A DNA stretch of 5,643 nt. Origin: DASPKO01 sp035628055 (GTDB taxonomy: Bacteria > Planctomycetota > Phycisphaerae > Phycisphaerales > UBA1924). Positions 1 through 4,415 of the stretch are shown here, piece after piece. A program made the translations under genes and the position numbers. The DNA lies in contig DASPKO010000111.1 of NCBI GenBank assembly GCA_035628055.1, positions 1 to 5,643 of the forward strand, written 5' to 3'. The notes under the pieces were generated by a model that saw only the letters and a program-made list of their open reading frames with translations, ran no database searches and had not been told where the DNA came from. How positions within the stretch are numbered: the first letter of the stretch is position 1; each line of letters opens with the position of its first letter.

Positions 1-317
1 TGCAGGCCGCCTGCGGGGTCCTGCACATCCCGCTCGAGCCGGCGGGGGTCCAGCGGTTCCTGGGCTCGGTCTACACGCTGGTGCACTCGGACGGCACCCG
101 GCTGGTGATGGACGGGGGCGGGGTGCTGCGCGCGATCTCGCTCGGGGCGGTCTTCTTCGGCGCCATGACCTACATCGGCAACGGGCCGAACTTCATGGTC
201 AAGGCGATCGCCGAGGCGCGGGGCGTGCCCATGCCCTCGTTCTTCGGGTACCTCGGGCGGGCGACGCTGATCCTGCTCCCGGTGCTGGTGCTGGTCTGGG
301 CGATCTTCATCCGATAA
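1..317 (+). CDS. Sodium:proton antiporter, ArsB/NhaD type (C-terminal end, 5' truncated)
   Basis: The reading frame is open from the window edge (first full codon at base 3) to a TAA at 315-317, giving the last 104 residues of a membrane transporter. The visible part has a hydrophobic segment with the motif YIGNGPNF at about visible residues 57-64. This is followed by VKAIAEARGVPMPSFFGYL and a final membrane helix (ILLPVLVLVWAIFI) that ends the protein almost at its stop. From memory, the 'GAxTYIGNGPNFMVKAIAE..G..MPSFFGY' ending is typical of proteins annotated as sodium:proton antiporters of the ion transporter superfamily (NhaD/ArsB, COG1055-like), inner-membrane carriers exchanging Na+ for H+. 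The GTG at 81 is an internal valine codon rather than the start, because homology-like sequence continues upstream. murJ follows after 22 nt on the same strand, so one transcript may cover both. The substrate cannot be fixed from the tail alone; a citrate-transporter-like annotation is the main alternative. Confidence 0.75.
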   Translation, partial: QAACGVLHIPLEPAGVQRFLGSVYTLVHSDGTRLVMDGGGVLRAISLGAVFFGAMTYIGNGPNFMVKAIAEARGVPMPSFFGYLGRATLILLPVLVLVWAIFIR

Positions 318-339
318 CGGACGGATCGCGACCTCTCCG

Positions 340-1977
340 ATGCCCATGCCGGCGAATCGCGGGAGCACGGGGCGCGCGGAGCACGGGCTGGCGGCGGCGC
401 TGTGGGCCGTCTCGGGCGTGACGCTGCTCTCGCGTCTCGGCGGGCTGGCGCGCGACGTCCTCCTGGTGCACCTCTTCGGAGCGACCGCGGTGGGCTCCGC
501 GTTCGCGACCGCCTTTGCCATCCCCAACCTGTTCCGCCGGCTCTTCGGCGAGGGGGCGCTCGCCGCGGCGTTCATCCCCGCCTACGCGCGGGCGCGCGCC
601 GCCGGCCAGGACGAGGCGGGGCGGCTGGCCTCGCTCACACTGTTGGCCCTGGGGGCGGTCACGGGCGGGGTGACGGTCGTCCTGGAGCTGGGCCTGCTGG
701 CCGCGCTCTGGGCGCTCCCCACCGACCCGCAGCGCGACCTCTCGCTCCGGCTGATCATGGTGATGCTCCCGTTCATGCCCCTGATCTGCATCGCGGCGAC
801 GCTGGCGGGCGTCCTGCAGGTGCACGGGCGGTTCGGGCCGGCCTCATCCGGGCCGCTCCTGCTCAACGGGCTGATCATCATCGTCGGGGCGTATCACCTG
901 GCGACGGGGCGGGCCGGGGACGCCCGCGTCGCCTACGCGCTCGGGGGCGCGACCGTGCTCTCGGGCCTGACGCAGACGGCGTACTTCCTCTGGCTGCTGC
1001 GGGGCCGCCTCGGGCTGACGCGCCGCGTGGGCCCCGCGGCCCCCGCGGCGCGGACGATGCTGCGCCGGTTCGTGCCGGTGATGGTGGGGCTCGGAACGCT
1101 CCAGCTCAACGCGCTGCTGGACCAGGTGATCGCCATGTGGCCCATCTGGGTGGGCCCGACGGTGCTCGGGCGGGCGTACCCGCTCGACGAGGCCTCGGCG
1201 GCGATCATCGCGTTCACGCAGCGGCTCTACCAGTTCCCCCTGGGGGTGTTCGGCATCGCGGTCGCGACCGCGGTCTTTCCCCTGCTGGCGCGCCACCAGG
1301 ACGAGCCGGCGAGCTTCGCGGGCGTGCTCCGCCGCGGGGTGCGCCTCTCGCTGTTCATCGGGCTGCCGGCCTCGGCCGGTCTCTGGCTGGTGCGCGACGA
1401 CCTGACGGCGGTGCTCTTCTCCTCGCGCTCGAGCGGGTTCGATGCCCAGGGCCTGGCCCGGTCGGCGGCCGTGCTCGGGGGCTATGCGCCCGCGGTGTGG
1501 GCCTACTCGCTCAATCACGTGCTGGCCCGGGCCTTCTACGCGCGCGGCGACACGCTCACGCCGACCCGCGTGGCGCTGGGCGCCATGGTGCTCAACCTGG
1601 CCCTCAACCTGGTCCTGATCTGGCCCCTGCGCGAGGCCGGCATGGCCTGGGCGACGTCGCTGGCGGCGACGGCCCAGTGCGCGGTCCTGATCGGGATGGC
1701 CCGCCGCCGGCTCGGGGTCCGGGCGCTTGACCGCGAGGGCGCGAGGGGCGTCGCGCGCGTCGTGCTGGCCGTCGCCGGCATGTCCGTGGCGGTCGGGCTC
1801 GTGGTGTGGGCCGTTCCGGCGTCGTCCTGGGGGTGGCGCGCGGCCCGCCTGGCCGGGGGCGTGGGCGCGGGAGGCCTGGCCTACCTGGCGCTGGCGTGGG
1901 CGTGCCGGCTGCCCGAGCTGGGGTGGCTGCTGGCGGGCAAGCCCCGCGCGGCGCCCGCGCCCGCCGAGACTCCCTAG
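340..1977 (+). CDS. murJ: Lipid II flippase MurJ (MviN family)
   Basis: This 545-residue polytopic membrane protein moves lipid II, the peptidoglycan precursor, across the inner membrane. The N-terminus has the family signature: LLSRLGGLARD (29-39), then AFAIPNLFRRLFGEGAL (58-74) and AAFIPAY. About 14 hydrophobic segments run to the C-terminus, and TM7 carries QRLYQFPLGVFG (294-305). By manual alignment (offset 14) E. coli R18, R24, D25, R52 and E57 correspond to R32, R38, D39, R66 and E71. E. coli R270 corresponds to R295. E. coli D39, K46, D269 and E273 are replaced by S53, A60, Q294 and Q298. The length is slightly above the E. coli protein (511), owing to a longer N-terminus, extra residues before TM7 and a short Pro/Ala-rich tail. 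The ATG at 340 is used; ATG 346 is possible, and there is no strong Shine-Dalgarno (only a weak GGACGGA upstream). The gene lies 22 nt after the antiporter and ends 4 nt before a convergent gene. Family assignment is firm. Confidence 0.97.
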   Translation: MPMPANRGSTGRAEHGLAAALWAVSGVTLLSRLGGLARDVLLVHLFGATAVGSAFATAFAIPNLFRRLFGEGALAAAFIPAYARARAAGQDEAGRLASLTLLALGAVTGGVTVVLELGLLAALWALPTDPQRDLSLRLIMVMLPFMPLICIAATLAGVLQVHGRFGPASSGPLLLNGLIIIVGAYHLATGRAGDARVAYALGGATVLSGLTQTAYFLWLLRGRLGLTRRVGPAAPAARTMLRRFVPVMVGLGTLQLNALLDQVIAMWPIWVGPTVLGRAYPLDEASAAIIAFTQRLYQFPLGVFGIAVATAVFPLLARHQDEPASFAGVLRRGVRLSLFIGLPASAGLWLVRDDLTAVLFSSRSSGFDAQGLARSAAVLGGYAPAVWAYSLNHVLARAFYARGDTLTPTRVALGAMVLNLALNLVLIWPLREAGMAWATSLAATAQCAVLIGMARRRLGVRALDREGARGVARVVLAVAGMSVAVGLVVWAVPASSWGWRAARLAGGVGAGGLAYLALAWACRLPELGWLLAGKPRAAPAPAETP

Positions 1978-1981
1978 GCGA

Positions 1982-2365
1982 TCAGGGGCCGGGTGGCGCC
2001 TCCGCCGGTGGCGCGCCGGGGCCGGGCCCGCGGGCGCGGCGGTCCTGCATGGCGGGGTCGATTTCCCGGAGGTACTGCCAGGAGTAGATGCCGGTGTCGT
2101 GCCCGTCCGAGAAGCGGATGCGGATCGCGTAGTTCCCGACCAGCTCCGCGGAGAGGGCCGTCAGCGGAGCCGCGCCCGTCTTGGCGGCACGCGCGGGGAG
2201 GACGTGGAGCGGGTTGGTCTTTTCCTGCTCGCGGAGCTGGCGCATCTCGGCCGAGGGGGAGTGCCGGCGGAGATAGGCGATGGAGTAGTAGGACGTGGTC
2301 CCGTCGGCCCATTGGACGGCCAGGCCGCGGTCGAGCTTGAGGTCCAGGGCCGCGGGCTGCTCCAT
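1982..2365 (-). CDS. DUF971 / GBBH-like N-terminal domain protein
   Basis: This gene encodes a 127-residue soluble protein on the minus strand, with ATG at 2365-2363 and TGA at 1984-1982. It matches the DUF971 family, the small domain also found at the N-terminus of gamma-butyrobetaine hydroxylase. Visible family marks are VQWADGTTSYY (17-27), LRRHSPSAEMRQL (32-44), VGNYAIRI (76-83) and FSDGHDTGIYSWQYL (85-99). The Cys-rich 'CPCAxC' version of the middle motif, which binds zinc in hydroxylases, is replaced by SPSAEM, a common bacterial variant, so metal binding here is unlikely. Residues 104-127 form a Pro/Ala/Gly/Arg-rich tail outside the domain. In many bacteria DUF971 occurs beside or fused to Mrp/ApbC iron-sulfur carriers; no such neighbour is visible. 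The molecular function is not established. The start was chosen because conserved sequence begins just after it, whereas the same frame reads much further upstream only as an antisense shadow of the thiolase gene. It is convergent with murJ and divergent from the thiolase gene. Confidence 0.9.
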   Translation of the reverse strand: MEQPAALDLKLDRGLAVQWADGTTSYYSIAYLRRHSPSAEMRQLREQEKTNPLHVLPARAAKTGAAPLTALSAELVGNYAIRIRFSDGHDTGIYSWQYLREIDPAMQDRRARGPGPGAPPAEAPPGP

Positions 2366-2467
2366 GCGCCCAAGGGTAGTGCCCGCGCACCGCGAGGCGG
2401 CCCGGCGGCGGAGCATCGCGGCGCTAGAGTTGGTTCTCGCCGGTTTCCCCGAGACGCAGGAGCTCCC
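2366..2467. promoter_or_regulatory. Divergent intergenic region with possible promoters
   Basis: These 102 bp separate the start codons of the minus-strand DUF971 gene and the plus-strand thiolase gene, so both promoters should lie here or just inside the genes. The only AT-leaning piece is GCTAGAGTT. TAGAGT at 2425-2430 could be a -10 element for the thiolase gene (4 of 6 matches to TATAAT), giving a leader of about 30 nt, but no matching -35 is visible at the usual spacing. No convincing minus-strand promoter or operator was found. The existence of promoters is inferred from gene arrangement rather than from clear motifs. Confidence 0.3.
2458..2462 (+). promoter_or_regulatory. Shine-Dalgarno site of the thiolase gene
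   Basis: AGGAG lies 5 nt upstream of the ATG at 2468. It is the clearest ribosome binding site in the window. It decides the thiolase start: the frame is open far upstream (to 1727), but that upstream part is only a shadow of murJ and the DUF971 gene. Confidence 0.75.
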
Positions 2468-3661
2468 ATGCCCGCCGCGACGGCCGCCACGACCCCCGTG
2501 ATTCTCGCCGCCAAGCGCACCCCGATCGGCCGGTTCTTCGGCGGGCTCTCGAGGGTGCCGGCGCCGCACCTCGGAGCCGTCGCGATCGGCGCGATCTTCA
2601 ACGAGCATCCGCGGATCAAGGACGCGGTGGACGAGTGCATCATGGGATGCGTGCTCCAGGCGGGCCTGGGCCAGAACCCGGCCCGGCAGGCCGGGCTCAA
2701 GGCGGGTCTCCCGGAGACGCTCTCGGCCCAGACGGTGAACAAGGTGTGCGGGTCGGGGCTCCAGGCGGTGATGCTGGCGGCCAATGGCATCCGCGCCGGG
2801 GAGAACCGGCTGGTGATCGCGGGCGGGTTCGAGAACATGACCGCGGCGCCGCATCTGGCACGGGTCCGCGAGGGGGTGAAGTTCGGGGCGGCCCAGCTCG
2901 AGGACCACATGCAGTTCGATGGGCTGCGGTGCGCCTTCGAGTGCTGGGGAATGACCAACGCGGCCGAGCACATCGCGACGCGGTACCGGGTGAGCCGCCA
3001 GGAGCAGGACCGTTTCAGCGCCCAGAGCCATGCGCGGGCCGCCGAGGCGACCGCCAAGGGATGGTTCGGCGCCGAGATCGTTCCGCTCACGGGGGAGCAG
3101 TGCCAGGACAAGAAGTCTCCGGGGGTCCAGGCCGACGAGGGGATCCGCGCCGACTCGACCGTCGAGGGCCTGGGCAAGCTGCGTCCGGTTCCCGGTCACG
3201 AGACCATCACCGCGGGGAACGCGAGCCAGATCTCCGACGGGGCGGCGGCGCTGGCGGTCTCCAGCCTGGCGGTGGCCGAGGAACTCGGGATCAAGCCGCT
3301 GGCACGGATCGTGGCCCAGCACACGGCCGGGGTGGCGCCGAAAGAGATATTCTCGGCCCCGATCGGCGGGGTGCGGGGGGTGCTCGAGAAGGCCGGGCTG
3401 CGCGCGGACGACATCGATCTGTTCGAGATCAACGAGGCGTTCGCCGCCCAGGTGCTGAGCAATCTGGGCGCCCTGGAGATCCCCGAGAGCCGGGTCAACA
3501 TCTGCGGGGGGGGTATCGCCCTGGGGCACCCGATCGGGGCCAGCGGGGCCCGAGTGCTGGTCACGCTCGTCCACCAGTTGCGGCGCACGGGCGGGAAGCG
3601 GGGGCTGGCCGCCCTGTGTCTGGGCGGCGGGAACGCCGTCTCGATGGTCATCGAGGTCTGA
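2468..3661 (+). CDS. Acetyl-CoA C-acetyltransferase (thiolase family)
   Basis: This 397-residue cytoplasmic enzyme has the usual thiolase length. It should catalyse the reversible condensation of two acetyl-CoA to acetoacetyl-CoA, or thiolytic cleavage of 3-ketoacyl-CoA. The N-terminal half has VILAAKRTPIGRFFGG (12-27), VLQAGLGQNPARQAG and NKVCGSGLQAV, with nucleophile Cys94. The C-terminal half has ITAGNASQISDGAAAL, NEAF (322-325), GHPIGASGAR with His354, and CLGGGN with Cys384. All four catalytic elements (Cys, Asn-Glu-Ala-Phe, His, Cys) are present, so the enzyme should be active. Two CoA-pocket positions differ from Zoogloea PhaA: the 'YHMG' histidine is Gly161 (WGM), and the 'MGTGP' stretch reads IFSAP. 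The match is therefore to the broad acetyl-CoA acetyltransferase family rather than specifically PhaA. The ATG at 2468 is preceded by AGGAG at 5 nt. It appears to be transcribed alone, divergently from the DUF971 gene; no other beta-oxidation or polyhydroxybutyrate genes adjoin it. The exact substrate is uncertain. Confidence 0.96.
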   Translation: MPAATAATTPVILAAKRTPIGRFFGGLSRVPAPHLGAVAIGAIFNEHPRIKDAVDECIMGCVLQAGLGQNPARQAGLKAGLPETLSAQTVNKVCGSGLQAVMLAANGIRAGENRLVIAGGFENMTAAPHLARVREGVKFGAAQLEDHMQFDGLRCAFECWGMTNAAEHIATRYRVSRQEQDRFSAQSHARAAEATAKGWFGAEIVPLTGEQCQDKKSPGVQADEGIRADSTVEGLGKLRPVPGHETITAGNASQISDGAAALAVSSLAVAEELGIKPLARIVAQHTAGVAPKEIFSAPIGGVRGVLEKAGLRADDIDLFEINEAFAAQVLSNLGALEIPESRVNICGGGIALGHPIGASGARVLVTLVHQLRRTGGKRGLAALCLGGGNAVSMVIEV

Positions 3662-3688
3662 AAAAAACCGGTGGGTCCGGGCAGGACC
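3661..3688 (-). terminator. Possible minus-strand hairpin with T-tract
   Basis: Read on the minus strand, GGTCC-TGCCC-GGACC (3688-3674) forms a 5-bp stem with a 5-nt loop. CACCGG follows, then seven T (3667-3661). This resembles an intrinsic terminator facing leftward, but the stem is short and 6 nt separate it from the T-tract. No minus-strand gene upstream would need it, so it could only limit antisense transcription into the thiolase gene. It may be chance. Confidence 0.2.
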
Positions 3689-3698
3689 GCTCGGCCGG

Positions 3699-3741
3699 CC
3701 CCGGGCGCGGTGCGATGGCGGTCCGTCGCCGCGCCGCGGGG
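3699..3741 (+). terminator. Strong GC hairpin downstream of thiolase, without U-tract
   Basis: CCCCG GGCGCGG (3699-3710) pairs with CCGCGCC G CGGGG (3729-3741). This gives 12 pairs with a single bulged G at 3736 and an 18-nt loop. It begins 37 nt after the thiolase stop codon. No T-run follows, so it is not a classical intrinsic terminator. It could stabilise the 3' end of the mRNA or pause polymerase before Rho-dependent termination. The pairing is seen directly; the role is inferred from position. Confidence 0.35.
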
Positions 3742-3756
3742 ACGTGACGCCCGGCT

Positions 3757-3786
3757 TTGAGGATGGACGGGCCGCGGTCTTGTAAC
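3757..3786 (+). promoter_or_regulatory. Weak candidate sigma70-like promoter for the signalling pair
   Basis: TTGAGG (3757-3762, 4 of 6 to TTGACA) is followed after 18 nt by TGTAAC (3781-3786, 4 of 6 to TATAAT). It falls in one of the few AT-richer patches of the intergenic region. Transcription would begin near 3793 and give a leader of about 215 nt before the ATG at 4008, opening with the 6-bp hairpin at 3796-3811. Both boxes are weak matches, so this is only a candidate. Confidence 0.2.
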
Positions 3787-4007
3787 CGTGACGGAGGCCG
3801 AGAAGTCGGCCCGCCCGTGGTGGTCATTCCGCCTGGGGCGGATCGTTCGGACCCGGGCGCGTCCGGGAGGGCGATCGGGGCTTGCCCGGCCCAAGCGAGC
3901 GACGGCGCGCGTCGATGGTTAGGCACGCGGGCGTTCCGGCGCCGTGGGCGGGCCCGGGGACTGGGCCACGGGGGCCGCGGCCGCACATCAAGCCAAGCGG
4001 GACAGAC

Positions 4008-4415
4008 ATGACCACAAAGACGATCCTGGTGGTGGACGACGAGATGCACGTGTCGCACGTGGTTTCGGGGAAGCTCCGGCAGGCGGGGCTGAACGTGCTC
4101 TGCGCCGCCGACGGCGAGGAGGCGCTCGAGATCGCCACGCGCGACGGGGTGGACCTGGTGGTGACGGACTTCCAGATGCCGGTGATGAGCGGGCTGGAGC
4201 TGTGCATGCGGCTCAAGGAGTACGCGGGCACGGCGCAGGTGCCGGTGATCATGGTGTCGGCCCGCGGGCACCTGCTCACGGACGAGGACCTGGCCCGGAC
4301 GAACATCCGGGCGGTGATGTGCAAGCCGTTCGCCCCGCGCCACCTGGTGGAGAAGGTTCAGGAGCTGCTGGGCGCGGGCGGGGCGGCTTCGCAGGCGGGG
4401 GCGCGGGCGGCATGA
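4008..4415 (+). CDS. Single-domain response regulator (CheY-like receiver)
   Basis: This 135-residue protein consists of one receiver domain and a short Ala/Gly tail. It has the complete phosphorylation set: acidic pocket D10-D11 (ILVVDDE), phosphoacceptor D54 in VVTDFQMPVMSG, the switch Ser84 (VIMVSAR) and Lys106 in CKPFAP. No DNA-binding or output domain follows, so it should act by protein contact after phosphotransfer from a histidine kinase not visible here. The ATG at 4008 was chosen because the beta1 strand begins four residues later. The frame runs open further upstream but carries no receiver-like sequence there, and the local Shine-Dalgarno is weak (GGGA at 3999-4002). The stop overlaps the next gene's start as ATGA (4412-4415), which implies translational coupling and a shared function with the HD-GYP protein. 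The kinase partner is unknown. Confidence 0.95.
   Translation: MTTKTILVVDDEMHVSHVVSGKLRQAGLNVLCAADGEEALEIATRDGVDLVVTDFQMPVMSGLELCMRLKEYAGTAQVPVIMVSARGHLLTDEDLARTNIRAVMCKPFAPRHLVEKVQELLGAGGAASQAGARAA

Larger units (their letters stand above)
3662..4007. other. 346-bp intergenic region with inverted repeats, no gene seen
   Basis: Nothing between the thiolase stop and the response regulator ATG looks like a protein family in any frame. The region starts with an A-run and contains a 12-bp imperfect stem (3699-3741). Short perfect inverted repeats lie at 3796-3811 (6 bp, 4-nt loop), 3828-3842 (6 bp, 3-nt loop), 3848-3865 (5 bp, 8-nt loop), 3880-3896 (GCTTG/CAAGC, 7-nt loop) and 3951-3967 (GGCCC/GGGCC, 7-nt loop). 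It must contain the 3' end of the thiolase transcript and probably the promoter of the signalling pair. At this GC content several 5-6 bp stems are expected by chance, so a structured RNA is possible but unproven. Confidence 0.6.

Noticed and set aside
402..1730. 442-residue plus-strand frame within murJ
   Set aside because: It is an out-of-frame Arg/Ala/Gly/Pro-rich shadow. The murJ frame carries all the conserved motifs.
1992..2014. Direct repeat GGTGGCGC (1992-1999 and 2007-2014)
   Set aside because: Only two 8-nt copies lie within a low-complexity coding tail. This fits compositional bias rather than a repeat array or attachment site.
1727..2467. 247-residue in-frame N-terminal extension of the thiolase
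   Set aside because: It is Arg/Ala/Gly/Pro-rich, overlaps the end of murJ and the whole DUF971 gene, and lacks thiolase features. AGGAG plus ATG at 2468 gives a normal-length enzyme.
1982..3574. 530-residue minus-strand frame that includes the DUF971 protein at its C-terminal end
   Set aside because: Everything upstream of Met at 2365 is antisense to the well-supported thiolase gene and is Arg/Pro/His-rich shadow sequence. Family similarity begins only after 2365.
3693..3700. GGCCGGCC palindrome and other short GC palindromes
   Set aside because: 8-bp GC palindromes are expected often in DNA of this composition, and nothing links them to a regulator or recombination site.
3757..4011. 84-residue plus-strand frame filling most of the intergenic region
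   Set aside because: It begins with TTG, has no ribosome binding site or recognisable motif, is rich in Arg/Gly, and overlaps the response regulator start. It looks like chance openness in GC-rich DNA.
3648..4343. Minus-strand frames across the intergenic region and the response regulator (also 3824-4324)
   Set aside because: They run antisense into the receiver gene and show shadow-type composition, with no family resemblance and no convincing ribosome binding site.
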